A DNA stretch of 64,000 nucleotides. Origin: Compostibacter hankyongensis (GTDB lineage: Bacteria > Bacteroidota > Bacteroidia > Chitinophagales > Chitinophagaceae). Below, in pieces: positions 29,449-38,595 of this stretch. The notes beneath the pieces were generated by a model. It saw nothing but the letters and a program-made list of their open reading frames with translations, was not told the origin of the DNA and made no database searches. Position numbers and translations under genes: made by a program. The stretch spans positions 372,001 through 436,000 of the forward strand of contig NZ_BAABFN010000022.1 of NCBI RefSeq assembly GCF_039541075.1, read 5' to 3'. Within the stretch, counting starts at the first letter, position 1, and each line of letters begins with the position of its first letter.

Positions 29449-29545
29449 TTGTCGCGATTAACCGAATCGCGACAAAAATTGTCGCGATAAAAGGAATTGC
29501 GACAAAAATAAGCGTAATTTTGTCGCGATAAATAAATCTCGACAA
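29449..29545. promoter_or_regulatory. Array of three operators for the Fic-like gene
   Basis: Three inverted repeats of the half-site TTGTCGCGAT. Operator 1, 29449-29475, is perfect over 11 bases with a five-base spacer. Operator 2, 29479-29505, has one mismatch. Operator 3, 29520-29545, has one mismatch, and its last base is the A of the start codon. Centres are about 30 and 40 bp apart, near whole helical turns. A -7 box TAATTTTG (29515-29522) is covered by operator 3, so binding would block transcription. Confidence 0.8.
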
Positions 29546-30918
29546 TGGCTAAATCAGCAAATTCAGCGAAGGATTTACGGGAAATCGTCCTTACCCTTTC
29601 CGTCGAGACAGGCGGACTTTCTATTGGTGCTATTGAAGCCAAATTAACAAACCCTCCTGACCGACGGACCCTGCAAAGGCGTTTAAAGGAATTAATAGTC
29701 TCAGGCGAGCTGGTATCCTCCGGAAAAGGACGTGCCACCAGATACGAGCTGGCGAAAGTTGCATCCGTCAGCAATCCGGACACGAACTCCGATTTACTGC
29801 CACTGTCCGGACAAGCACGGGAGATCCGGCAATACGTCTCGCAACCCCAACAAAAGCGCCAACCAGTAGGCTATAACCGGAGCTTTCTTGACAACTACCA
29901 GCCTAACAGCAGCAGTTACCTGACCAAACAGGAAAAAGAGCGGTTAGCTGGCCTGGGAGTAACCGCCCAGATGAACGCCCCGGCAGGCACTTATGCGAAA
30001 CAAATTTTACAACAGTTATTAATCGATCTGGCCTGGAATTCCAGCAGGCTGGAAGGGAATACCTATTCCCTACTCGACACACAACGGCTCCTGGATCAAG
30101 GAGTGTCGGCCAACGACAAATCCGCGTCGGAAGCCCAAATGATCCTTAATCACAAAGACGCTATTGAATTTATTGTCAATACAGCCGATATCGGCTTTAA
30201 CCGGTACACGGTCTTAAGTCTGCACGCACTGTTATCCAATAACCTATTGCCTAATCCGGCTGCTTCCGGCAGCCTGAGAACGCACGGCGTGGGAATAGCA
30301 GGTTCTGTCTATACGCCTACCGGTACACCCCAGCTTATTGAAGAAATGTTCGAACTGATGCTCGGTAAGGCAGCTCAAATCCTGGATCCGTTTGAGCAAG
30401 CCTTTTTTATCATGGTACAGCTCCCTTATCTACAACCCTTTGATGACGTCAATAAGCGAGTATCCCGTTTAGCGGCCAATATTCCTTTGAACAAAAAAAA
30501 TCTTGCTCCACTGTCGTTTGTGGAGGTGCCAGATACACTTTACATAGACGGATTGCTTGGAGTATATGAATTGAACCGGGTTGAATTACTAAAGGACGTG
30601 TTTCTCTGGGCCTACGACCGCTCTGCCAAACAATATGCCGTCCAACGCCAGTCGTTGGGGGAACCCGACCCTTTCCGGATGCAATATCGCGATCTGATCC
30701 GTTCTCTCATCTCGGAGATCATTACCGCACCGAATTCAAAAGCGGAAGCGATCCCTATGATTCAGGAGAGGGCTCTCAAGCTGCCGGAAAGCGACCAAGA
30801 AAAATTTGTGCAAACCGTAGAAAATGAACTGGTCAGTTTACACGACGGTAACTTCGCGCGTTATTTCGTAACACCATCCCAGTTTAAAAACTGGCAGAAA
30901 ATCTGGAGTACTATCTAG
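29545..30918 (+). CDS. Winged-helix/Fic-like protein with altered catalytic motif
   Basis: A 457-residue protein. Residues ~8-70 form a winged helix (RRTLQRRLKELIVSGEL). The class II inhibitory-helix motif SSRLEGN is at 166-172. The Fic core is at ~270-345 with QPFDDVNKRVSR (297-308) where active Fic enzymes have HxFx(D/E)GN(G/K)RxxR. The catalytic His is Gln and the first Gly is Val; Asn-Lys-Arg remains, as in Doc-type kinases (ANKR). It may therefore be inactive, or use other chemistry, and act as a regulator. It is AT-richer than neighbouring genes, suggesting transfer. The three-operator array over its promoter suggests autoregulation through its own winged helix (inference). Confidence 0.8.
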   Translation: MAKSANSAKDLREIVLTLSVETGGLSIGAIEAKLTNPPDRRTLQRRLKELIVSGELVSSGKGRATRYELAKVASVSNPDTNSDLLPLSGQAREIRQYVSQPQQKRQPVGYNRSFLDNYQPNSSSYLTKQEKERLAGLGVTAQMNAPAGTYAKQILQQLLIDLAWNSSRLEGNTYSLLDTQRLLDQGVSANDKSASEAQMILNHKDAIEFIVNTADIGFNRYTVLSLHALLSNNLLPNPAASGSLRTHGVGIAGSVYTPTGTPQLIEEMFELMLGKAAQILDPFEQAFFIMVQLPYLQPFDDVNKRVSRLAANIPLNKKNLAPLSFVEVPDTLYIDGLLGVYELNRVELLKDVFLWAYDRSAKQYAVQRQSLGEPDPFRMQYRDLIRSLISEIITAPNSKAEAIPMIQERALKLPESDQEKFVQTVENELVSLHDGNFARYFVTPSQFKNWQKIWSTI

Positions 30919-30977
30919 ATGCATCGCTGCGACTCAGCTTAATGTCCTATGACAGGCTACATCAGATAATTCTTTTT

Positions 30978-31006
30978 AAAAGGCTGCTTCACAAAAGCGG
31001 CCTTTT
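30978..31006. terminator. Bidirectional terminator after the Fic-like gene
   Basis: AAAAGGCTGCTT/AAGCGGCCTTTT, a twelve-base stem with one G-U pair and a CACAA loop, lying between the Fic-like gene and the convergent pseudogene. Confidence 0.75.
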
Positions 31007-31027
31007 CACTTTAACTTATTCATCCCG

Positions 31028-31547
31028 CTATTGCTGCTCACCGCTATTGCACGGGTACATATCTCGGATAAAAAAGATACCGTCAAAAGCCCTATTCCAT
31101 TCGAATTTCTGTGGGTAGTACATGTGTGTAAAGCCTTTTAACTGAAACTGGCCATGATCATCGGAATGGCTTTTGTTAAAGGGCAAAAAATCAACAAATC
31201 CGTAGCGGCAGCGGGGATCTATCCAACTTTCAAAACTTCCCTTTTCCGGGCCGGGCACCGGGAACGTTGAATCCCTTTTTTTCATGCAGATATTTGATCA
31301 GCCTTGTCTTAGCCAGGTAAGTGGGTGCATCCCCATGATCCTGTTCGCCAAGCATAACCACCCGGGCCGTACCGATGGCTTTACCGATGGCCTCCAGATC
31401 TTTGTAGTCTGAAGATGAAGTATCCAGGTTTTCTATTACATGAATGCTTTGCTGAACATACTCCTTTATCGCCTTCTGGCCAAACGCATGAATAAAACTG
31501 AAATTGCAGACAGAGAGAAAAATCAAAAATCCGGAGCGCTTAGTCAT
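31028..31547 (-). pseudogene. Erythromycin-esterase family protein, internally deleted
   Basis: The N-terminal piece (from 31547, signal peptide ending HAFGQ, then GTARVVMLGEQDHGDAPTYL with the conserved GExxHG-type motif) stops being homologous near 31280. The C-terminal piece (GFTHMYYPQKFEWNRAFDGI) continues in another frame to 31028. Family members are about 400 residues or more; only ~90 mature N-terminal and ~80 C-terminal residues remain, joined out of frame. A large internal deletion with loss of most of the catalytic domain is the simplest reading. It cannot give macrolide resistance. The gap 31548-31698 holds no gene. Confidence 0.75.
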
Positions 31548-31698
31548 AAAACGAAACACTATTATCCGATCATAATAAGTTACACTGAGAGATAAGGCAA
31601 TCGTTGCTTTACCCACCTCGCCGGTCCCATCCGCTATGGGATCCAAGTCGTCCTGCCATCATGTACAAATCTAACATAAAATGTAATATTTGCACAAA

Positions 31699-34050
31699 TC
31701 ACTCCTCCATCTCCACGCTTACCCGGATGGCGCGGAGACCGCTGACACCCTGGAGGTCTTCCAGCTCGAGATATTCGAGATCGTCCTGCAGCATCTTTTC
31801 TTCGCGGAGGTAATGGATATAAGGCAGGTACTCGTCTGCATCCTTTTTGTTGAAATATACCAGCGCGATCTTGCCCGGCTGGGTCAGCCGTTCCCGGGTA
31901 TTGCGGATATGCACCTTGTCGATCCGCTTTTTGACGACCTGGTACCGGATGTTATAGGCGCCTTCCACATCCAGCCTTCTTTCGTCGTTGCGAAAGCTGA
32001 TGTCGATAGGGCTGGTGTGCACAAAGATGAGCTGGGTGGTCAGCAGGGTTCGGGGCATTTCCGCCTGCAGCCTGTGGGTGATGCGGGCGATCTCGGCCAT
32101 GGAACGGATCTGCCAGAGCCGGAGGTTTTTCAGGTACATGGGGTTAAACGGCTTTACCGGCAGGATGGACTGACCGATATAGATATCATATTCGACGCCG
32201 TCGGTGCGTATCTTTTCAAAATAATACGGATATATCTTTTGCAGCTCTTTGCCCGCCTGCTCAAAATAATTGTCCAGCGCCGTATTGATCAGCTGTATGG
32301 ACCTTTCCAGCTCCTGACGATGCGTGTGAACCGATCCTTCCAGCTCGTCGACGGCAGCCATGTACCGGTCGATCAGCCCGGAAACGTCTGTAGTAGTGTT
32401 CCGGAGCTGTAACAGGAAGTCGTTGGCTTCAAACTGGAGAAAATCCTTCAGCCGCATCTCCTCATCGGCCGAGAGGTAACCTTCGTTCCGCTGCAGCCAC
32501 TTGTTGCAGCGAAACAGCAGCTCGTCGATCAGTCCGATGGGATGAGCGGCCCTGATCTGCATCAGGGTTTCCTTCAGCAGCTCAAAATGGTGCTGCATGT
32601 CCTGCTGCAGGGCGTGATTGCGTTCCACCGTGGAGTTACGGATATCGATGGCCCCGTACAGGGGATAAACATCCCTGAAGATGATCTTTTCGAGATGGGC
32701 ACTTTTTCCCGGGCCGGACTCCTGCTGCATATAGTTCCACGCAGCCTCCCTGAACCGCCATTCCACCGGCTGCTGCAGCGAGGTGAACTTTTCCTTGATC
32801 ACCCTTTCGAGCCGGGCGTTGAATACTTCTATATCGCGATCCAGCAGCTGTGAGATCACCGGCACAGCAGGCTCCAGCCTGGCCAGCACCGCCTTGTCCA
32901 GCACATGCGGCTGCCGGCTGTGGATCTCGATGGCCCCCGCCAGGGTGGCATTATGAAAGACGGGCAGAAAAGCAAAGGATCTCACCCCCGCCGCCCGCAG
33001 GGCATTCAGAAAAGGATAGTCCTTCCGGTCAAGGGCTTCCAGGTCCTCGAAAAAAAGCACCCTCGGCCGGGTAATATATTCATCCGCCATATCCAAGTAA
33101 ACCTGCTTGGATATACCGTTGGCCATTCCCTCTTTTAACAGGATGCTGTGCTGGCGTTCATTATCGTCGATCACCAGCTTCCCGTTTACCCGGAAAAACG
33201 GCAGCAGCCCGAATTCGATATCCCGGTTGCCCGCCAGCGCTTTCAGGGAAGTGATGATTTCCCCGTAGCAGATCTCCTCCGCCAGCCCGCTGGGGTTGAG
33301 CACAGTGCTTTTGATCTCCTCGAGTATATGCGTAGCCGTAACATCCGACAGGCTGATCACCGAGAAGCCGGTAAACGAAAACATGCTCAGCGGCAGCAGC
33401 CGCTGCAGCTCGGCCAGGTTCTCCTCGCTGAAGAATCCCGGCGCCAGCCTTTCCACCGGCAGCTCCGGCAGGGGGCCGCTGGCCGTGATCTCCACGAAGT
33501 CAATGTTGATGTTTACCTTGCAATAACTTCTCAGCCCTGTTTCCGGATCCATATGCGAATGCACCATTTCGGTATTCAGCGATACGTCCACGTTATACAA
33601 CCGCTTCAGCAGGATGGTATAAAACAGGTTCAGGTGCTTCTTTTTCGATTTCGGGGGCCCGAACTTCGGCGGCCCCGACTTCGGCATCCCCGAAGATATG
33701 CGACGCACCAATCCGTACAGACCGTCTGTCCCGCAGACGATGCAGGGCACCACCGGTACGCTGACGGCCCAGAGGGTCTGCTTTTCATCTGCGATGGGCG
33801 TATACAAAAGGGTGAACAGCATCTCCAGCAGCTCCCGGTACTCTCCTATCTTCTCAAGGGGAATGGGTTCGCGGATGTCGGGATAAGCCAGGAACTTATC
33901 CAGCGCCTGCCGGAAAAATTTCTTTCGCGTTCCTTCCTCTTCAGACAGGCGCTGCTCGAGCACCTTCAGGAAAGGAGCAAAAGAGAATACGGTATTGATC
34001 TCGCCCTTATAAAGGGCTTCTAACCCCAAAGGCAGCAATTCGAATTGCAT
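31699..34050 (-). CDS. GAF-domain protein of unknown function
   Basis: A 783-residue cytoplasmic protein without signal peptide. The ATG at 34050 (MQFELLPLGLEALYKGEINT) is chosen because the 31 upstream codons overlap the preceding gene and lack conservation features. A GAF-like segment is around 360-440 (LRAAGVRSFAFLPVFHNATL then GAIEIHS). The flanking regions are mostly helical, and the region ~150-165 has a short PKFGPPKSK low-complexity insert. I know this layout from uncharacterised Bacteroidetes proteins and can assign no reaction. It is the last gene of the ppk1 gene set, 76 bp after the phosphoesterase gene. Confidence 0.65.
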   Translation of the reverse strand: MQFELLPLGLEALYKGEINTVFSFAPFLKVLEQRLSEEEGTRKKFFRQALDKFLAYPDIREPIPLEKIGEYRELLEMLFTLLYTPIADEKQTLWAVSVPVVPCIVCGTDGLYGLVRRISSGMPKSGPPKFGPPKSKKKHLNLFYTILLKRLYNVDVSLNTEMVHSHMDPETGLRSYCKVNINIDFVEITASGPLPELPVERLAPGFFSEENLAELQRLLPLSMFSFTGFSVISLSDVTATHILEEIKSTVLNPSGLAEEICYGEIITSLKALAGNRDIEFGLLPFFRVNGKLVIDDNERQHSILLKEGMANGISKQVYLDMADEYITRPRVLFFEDLEALDRKDYPFLNALRAAGVRSFAFLPVFHNATLAGAIEIHSRQPHVLDKAVLARLEPAVPVISQLLDRDIEVFNARLERVIKEKFTSLQQPVEWRFREAAWNYMQQESGPGKSAHLEKIIFRDVYPLYGAIDIRNSTVERNHALQQDMQHHFELLKETLMQIRAAHPIGLIDELLFRCNKWLQRNEGYLSADEEMRLKDFLQFEANDFLLQLRNTTTDVSGLIDRYMAAVDELEGSVHTHRQELERSIQLINTALDNYFEQAGKELQKIYPYYFEKIRTDGVEYDIYIGQSILPVKPFNPMYLKNLRLWQIRSMAEIARITHRLQAEMPRTLLTTQLIFVHTSPIDISFRNDERRLDVEGAYNIRYQVVKKRIDKVHIRNTRERLTQPGKIALVYFNKKDADEYLPYIHYLREEKMLQDDLEYLELEDLQGVSGLRAIRVSVEMEE

Positions 34051-34126
34051 GACAGGATCGTTTTTTCGATGTTTTTTTTCAATCAACAGGCTTACGGACC
34101 GGCGGCTTTCTTTTCCGCCTGCCGCA

Positions 34127-37100
34127 TTAAAACCGGAAGCCAAACCGGATATAGGGATACCACCCTTCCGGGGAATAGCCCATTACAAAGCTCACCAGCG
34201 CCATCTCTGCGGGGGCAAAGTACAATCCCCCGCCCACGCCCTGGTGCCAGCGCTGTGAAGCCTCCTCCTTCTGCCACACGCGGCCCACATCGTAAAAACC
34301 CCGCAGACCCAGCTGCCCCGGCAGGATGTAGCCGTTGAAGGTGGCCAGCTTTATCCGCAGCTCAAGGTTGTTATACAACATGCCGGTACCGGCAAAGCGG
34401 TATTTCCGAAACCCAAGCAGGTTGTCCTGCCCGCCCAGGAAAAGCGACTGATAAAATGCAGGTTTCCCCAGCATAATTCCTCCGCCGATCCTCTCCCCGA
34501 TCACGAGCGTACCTTTCAGGTTAATGCTTTTGTACAGGGCGGCTTCTGCCGTCAGCCGGCCATAATCGCCGGCAGCCTGGTTGAGGCCGGCAAAGCCCGA
34601 GAGGGCGACATTCACATAGGTTCCCCACTGCGGGATCAGCGTGTTGTTCCGCCGGTCGCTGACAAAATTCAGCAGCAGGCCGGCATGAGCTTTTGCCTTG
34701 CCCAGCACAGCGCTGTCGTAGGTACCGGTGGCTCCGGAAGTCCGGGTAAAACGGTTTTTGTTCTCCGAGCTGTCGTACCGGTAATACTGAAAAGCCGGAC
34801 CGATGGAAAAATAAGCTCCCGACGCCGTTTTGAACCGGAGCGCCGTCTCCAGCTCGTACAGGTCGAACCGCGCCCGGTAATAACTGATGGTGTGGGATTT
34901 ATCATACACGCTGTTGTTGCCCGTTCCGAAAAAGTTCTGCGTATTATCCGGCGCCATGATGTTGACCGCTGCGGTAATATCGGCATGACCCAGCGCCTCA
35001 ATCCATTCACCCTTGTAACGGGCGCGATAGGCGCGGGTGGCAAAGGCATGCGCCAGGGTAAGCTGCTGCATACCGGCATAAGGCGTCTTGCGGAACCCTC
35101 TTTGGGTAAAACGGACGCCGGCGCCGAGCATCAGCCCGTCGTCACGGTTATAGCCGCCCGTCAGCAGCGGCATCGCCACATTGTAAGGGTTGGTGGACAC
35201 AATAGCCGTGTTGGCGCTGTCGGCCGAAAGCTTTGTTTTGACCCGGCGCTCCTCCGCCCCTGCGAACGCCGCCGTGCCCGGCGGTCCGTACACGTGTATC
35301 CGGTGCCGGCTCTCCTCAACATCATAGGCCTTGCTGCCCTGCCCGCCCACGATACGCAGCCGTATGGAGGTGGTATTGCGGATCGTCACCTTATCGTCTC
35401 CCCCTGCGACAAAAAGCCGGATCTCGCGGGTGACGCCGGGGTCGAAAATCCTGGCAAAGGTGATCTGCTCCGGCAGGCCCTTCTTTGATATCTTCCGGAT
35501 CACGAGCGACAGCCGTCCGTCCGCGGTATCGGTAAAGGTTACCTGCTCATTTTTATCGGAGGTCTGTATGTCAACAATGCGGTTCAGAAAGCGGTAGTAG
35601 CGGGCGGAGGCTTCCGGCAGCGCGTCGCGCCGCTGCTTCAGCTTTGCCAGCAGCTCGTCGTGCCGTATAGCGTAATCGGTATCCGGGAGGCTGCGCAAAG
35701 CGGCTTCCAGCACCGAGTCCGTCATGGTCGCCACAAAAGCGCGGGTCGCCTCCATCCAACGGGGATAGGAAAGCTGGTTCAGCAGCCAGCTGTTCAGCTG
35801 ATGGCCGTTGAAATAAAAAGTGCCCACATCCCTTATCCGCCCTTTAAAGCCCTGAAGTTTGGGGGCGATCCATTTCCGGGAAATGACGGAAGGGATGAGA
35901 CCTTCATTGGTATAAAACACCTGGTCCCGGTCCCGGGGAACCGGTATATAATGCTTCCCCTTTCCGTCCAGTGTATCCACCCAGCGCCACTGATCGTCAT
36001 GCCGGTCCCAGTCCGCTATCAGCAGGTCCAGCAGGCGAGCCCGGAAAAACAGGAGGCTGTCCACCGTATTGTCGTTATCCTCGCGGAGCTTTCCATACAT
36101 CTTGGGCGTATTGTCCGAGTTGCCGAGCGGCTCTCTTTGCTCTAATAAACAAACGGTACGGGCGAAAGTTTTTTCATAGACGCCCAACGCCTTGTCGGGG
36201 GCCACCCAGCCGATGACGGGACGGGTATGCGGGATCCCTGCAGCATCCGCAAGCGCCGGCACCACCAGCGCGGAAAAAGGATGCTGGGCCGACATGTTAT
36301 CGCCCACCCAGTCTTTGGCAAAGGTTTCCCGCAACTGCTCCGGCAGGATCGCTTCGGGGTATTTTTCCACGCTACGCAGCACCCATTCCCTGTCCTGCTT
36401 ATCCACGAGGCGAAGGGAGCGGGTCTGGTGACCTCCTCCTCTTTTTTCCGGCACAAGCCCCCCTTCGACCTGCGATATCCGGATCACGGGCAGCTTCGCC
36501 GGGGCGGCCCACTCCTTCCGGTAATTTTCGCCGAACAGAAAGCGGTGCATGCCGCTCACGCGGTCGTAGCCCGGATGTATCCTGACCATCACACTATCCG
36601 TATCCACGGCCGCATAGGCGGAATCCTCCTGCTTTTTCACCGGCACATAGGGCTCCGTATAGCTGAAAACAGGAGCCACTCCCGTATCTCCGTCCAGGTA
36701 GTAGGTAAACCGCAGGGCGTTGCCTTCCAGCAGGTCTGCGGTTACATATCCCTGGTTGGCTTTTGCAAAGAGAGAGTGCTTCCCTTTCCGGGCATAGGCG
36801 TGCTTGGCGCCCGCCCCGCTCACCACCTGCAGCTGTTTGTTCTTTATAAACTGCAGTCCGTGCTCATGGCCGGCGGCATGGACCAGGTTAGGAGCTTCTG
36901 CAAAAGCGCCGTCGATGCGGCGGATCATATCCCGGTACAGCGGATGCTTCAGGTCTTCCGGGTTGGTAAAGACGGTGCGCAGGAAGGGATAGAGCGATCC
37001 CACACCCGGCAGGGGCAGGTACAGATTTTTATTAAGCGCCGTCAGGGGAAAAAGATGATCCTTCCAGGAAAATTTTCCTCCGTGCTGACCGTAGCTCTGA

Positions 37101-37732
37101 AAGGGGTGATGCGCCGCCAGCACGATCACCTTATAGCGATCGTCATAGGCCATACTCTCGAGGCTGGAGATCACATCGTCCTTGGTCCGGCAGTCGCAGT
37201 CCGCTTCGGGGTTGGCTTTGTCAAAAGGGAACAGCCACCATTCCGAGTCAAAGGCAATCACCGTAAGACTGTCCGTCAGCGATATCTCCACCGGCCCCGG
37301 GCAGCCGTCCGGCGGCACGAGCTTCAGCAGCGAATCGTGCTGCGACGCGAGATAAGCCCATTGCTGCCTGATCTTGGCCAGACCCTGCGGACCCATCCTG
37401 TCCCAGTCGTGGTTGCCGGGGATAAAATACACCGGCGCCCCGGCAGCGCGCATGGGGCGGAACTGGGACTGCAGGATTTTTTTTCCGGCTTCTTCCGTTT
37501 TGCTGCCGGGCAGGCCCATGCCGCGGGGATACACGTTGTCTCCCAGGAAAAATACGCTGGTCCTGTTCCTAAGCACATGGGCGGCCGCATCGTCGATAAC
37601 ATGATGCTGCTGGGGATCCATCTCGCCGGCATCGCCAATGAGAATCATCCTGTATTTGATGCTGTCCTGTGCCAGGGCCGGCAAAGACAGGGCGATCGAC
37701 AGGAGGGCCGCAAGCGCATAACGCAGGTACAT
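34127..37732 (-). CDS. Outer-membrane phosphoesterase fusion: calcineurin-like domain, kinase-like middle region, BamA-type barrel
   Basis: A 1201-residue exported protein. The signal peptide ends at ALAQ. Residues ~25-300 are a metallophosphoesterase with all ligands (GDAG, GDNVYP, GNHD, AAHH, GHEH). Residues ~425-700 look like an atypical kinase: a glycine-rich loop (EKRGGGHQ, ~430), a strand with Lys in WVLRSVEK, then LLIADWDRHDDQWRW (~571-585) and VPRDRDQVF (~599-607), resembling the catalytic and metal-binding loops of HipA/Fam20/CotH-type kinases. Residues ~840-1201 are a BamA/surface-antigen barrel ending in FRF. The kinase reading is inference. It starts at 37732 with a TGATG overlap with the upstream gene. 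The GTG one codon earlier is unlikely. Confidence 0.82.
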   Translation of the reverse strand: MYLRYALAALLSIALSLPALAQDSIKYRMILIGDAGEMDPQQHHVIDDAAAHVLRNRTSVFFLGDNVYPRGMGLPGSKTEEAGKKILQSQFRPMRAAGAPVYFIPGNHDWDRMGPQGLAKIRQQWAYLASQHDSLLKLVPPDGCPGPVEISLTDSLTVIAFDSEWWLFPFDKANPEADCDCRTKDDVISSLESMAYDDRYKVIVLAAHHPFQSYGQHGGKFSWKDHLFPLTALNKNLYLPLPGVGSLYPFLRTVFTNPEDLKHPLYRDMIRRIDGAFAEAPNLVHAAGHEHGLQFIKNKQLQVVSGAGAKHAYARKGKHSLFAKANQGYVTADLLEGNALRFTYYLDGDTGVAPVFSYTEPYVPVKKQEDSAYAAVDTDSVMVRIHPGYDRVSGMHRFLFGENYRKEWAAPAKLPVIRISQVEGGLVPEKRGGGHQTRSLRLVDKQDREWVLRSVEKYPEAILPEQLRETFAKDWVGDNMSAQHPFSALVVPALADAAGIPHTRPVIGWVAPDKALGVYEKTFARTVCLLEQREPLGNSDNTPKMYGKLREDNDNTVDSLLFFRARLLDLLIADWDRHDDQWRWVDTLDGKGKHYIPVPRDRDQVFYTNEGLIPSVISRKWIAPKLQGFKGRIRDVGTFYFNGHQLNSWLLNQLSYPRWMEATRAFVATMTDSVLEAALRSLPDTDYAIRHDELLAKLKQRRDALPEASARYYRFLNRIVDIQTSDKNEQVTFTDTADGRLSLVIRKISKKGLPEQITFARIFDPGVTREIRLFVAGGDDKVTIRNTTSIRLRIVGGQGSKAYDVEESRHRIHVYGPPGTAAFAGAEERRVKTKLSADSANTAIVSTNPYNVAMPLLTGGYNRDDGLMLGAGVRFTQRGFRKTPYAGMQQLTLAHAFATRAYRARYKGEWIEALGHADITAAVNIMAPDNTQNFFGTGNNSVYDKSHTISYYRARFDLYELETALRFKTASGAYFSIGPAFQYYRYDSSENKNRFTRTSGATGTYDSAVLGKAKAHAGLLLNFVSDRRNNTLIPQWGTYVNVALSGFAGLNQAAGDYGRLTAEAALYKSINLKGTLVIGERIGGGIMLGKPAFYQSLFLGGQDNLLGFRKYRFAGTGMLYNNLELRIKLATFNGYILPGQLGLRGFYDVGRVWQKEEASQRWHQGVGGGLYFAPAEMALVSFVMGYSPEGWYPYIRFGFRF

Positions 37733-38595
37733 CACGAGGGTTTTCTGTAGGTAAACATCAAAATATTTCCGGGCTCCGATTTGCTCCCTTCATTGGAAAT
37801 GTAGAGATTCCCCTCCCGGTCAAAGGCCATGCCTTCCGGCTGGTTGAACCCGGAACGCTTAAAGGGATAAACGCCTTTGACCCGGAACTGCGGATCGGCC
37901 ACGATCAGCAGTTTGTTGACCGAGGACAGGATATACCATTCCCCGGTCAGCGGATGCAGCGCCAGGGCCGAGGGACGAAGGGCGCTTTTTTTACCGCCGC
38001 TCCGCTTTTCCACCTCGGCCGCGGGGATATGAAAATTGCCGTCCGCACTCAGGCTCCCGTCGGGTGACAGGCGGAAAAAGTAGCCGGTTATCCCTTCTTT
38101 GTCTGTCTTACACTGTTTACAAAGCACGGCCAGCCGGTTATCCTCCCCCGCCGCAGACAATCCTTCGTACTCTCCTTTGGGCAACAGTCCCGCGCTTTCC
38201 CGGGCAGCGGCGCCGCTTTTCCCCTGCACCACATCCAGCGGGAAGCTGAACAGCGTGCCGTCGCTCCGCAGCAGCACTACCCGGCCGTTGCAGATGGCTA
38301 CATCCTCATAGTCGCCTTTGGGACCGAAGGTATAGCTGTGCCAGGTCTTCGTTGCCGGGTTCCCGTAAAAGAGCTTTCCCGCTTCGTCCTGCTCGGCATA
38401 AAAGATATCTGTGTTTCCATTATTGAAGTCGATACCGGAAATCTCGAGCAGCTCATCCGGCATCTTATAACGGACGGGGGAAGTAAGGTCGTAGCCGGGA
38501 GGATTGGCAGCGGACTGCGCGGGAGCGCTGCAGGCCGGGCACAGTGCAAAAGCCGCGCTCAGAAATAAAAACAGGGAAGCGGTGATCTTAAACAT
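37732..38595 (-). CDS. SdiA-regulated-family secreted beta-propeller-like protein
   Basis: A 287-residue exported protein. A hydrophobic signal segment ends in a Cys-rich stretch (ALCPACSAPAQ), possibly a lipoprotein though the lipobox is weak. The body has repeated strands typical of the SdiA-regulated domain (LLEISGIDFNNGNTDIFYAE, GDYEDVAICNGRVVLL, NQPEGMAFDREGNLYISNEG), related to extracellular phytase/esterase propellers. The reaction is unknown. It overlaps the upstream ppk1 stop by eight bases and the downstream phosphoesterase start by one, so it is translationally coupled to both. Confidence 0.75.
   Translation of the reverse strand: MFKITASLFLFLSAAFALCPACSAPAQSAANPPGYDLTSPVRYKMPDELLEISGIDFNNGNTDIFYAEQDEAGKLFYGNPATKTWHSYTFGPKGDYEDVAICNGRVVLLRSDGTLFSFPLDVVQGKSGAAARESAGLLPKGEYEGLSAAGEDNRLAVLCKQCKTDKEGITGYFFRLSPDGSLSADGNFHIPAAEVEKRSGGKKSALRPSALALHPLTGEWYILSSVNKLLIVADPQFRVKGVYPFKRSGFNQPEGMAFDREGNLYISNEGSKSEPGNILMFTYRKPS

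Noticed and set aside
29449..29545. CRISPR-like short repeats before the Fic-like gene
   Set aside because: They are three palindromic operators with short, unequal spacers, not a repeat-spacer array, and no cas genes are present.
31028..31547. Functional macrolide resistance
   Set aside because: The esterase homologue has lost most of its catalytic region and is out of frame.
29110..31690. Integrative element at the tRNA gene
   Set aside because: No integrase, no duplicated tRNA 3' end and no mobility genes were found; only decayed accessory genes are present.
36227..37750. A 507-codon plus-strand open frame antisense to the phosphoesterase gene
   Set aside because: Same reason: GC-rich third positions on the real strand keep the shadow frame open.
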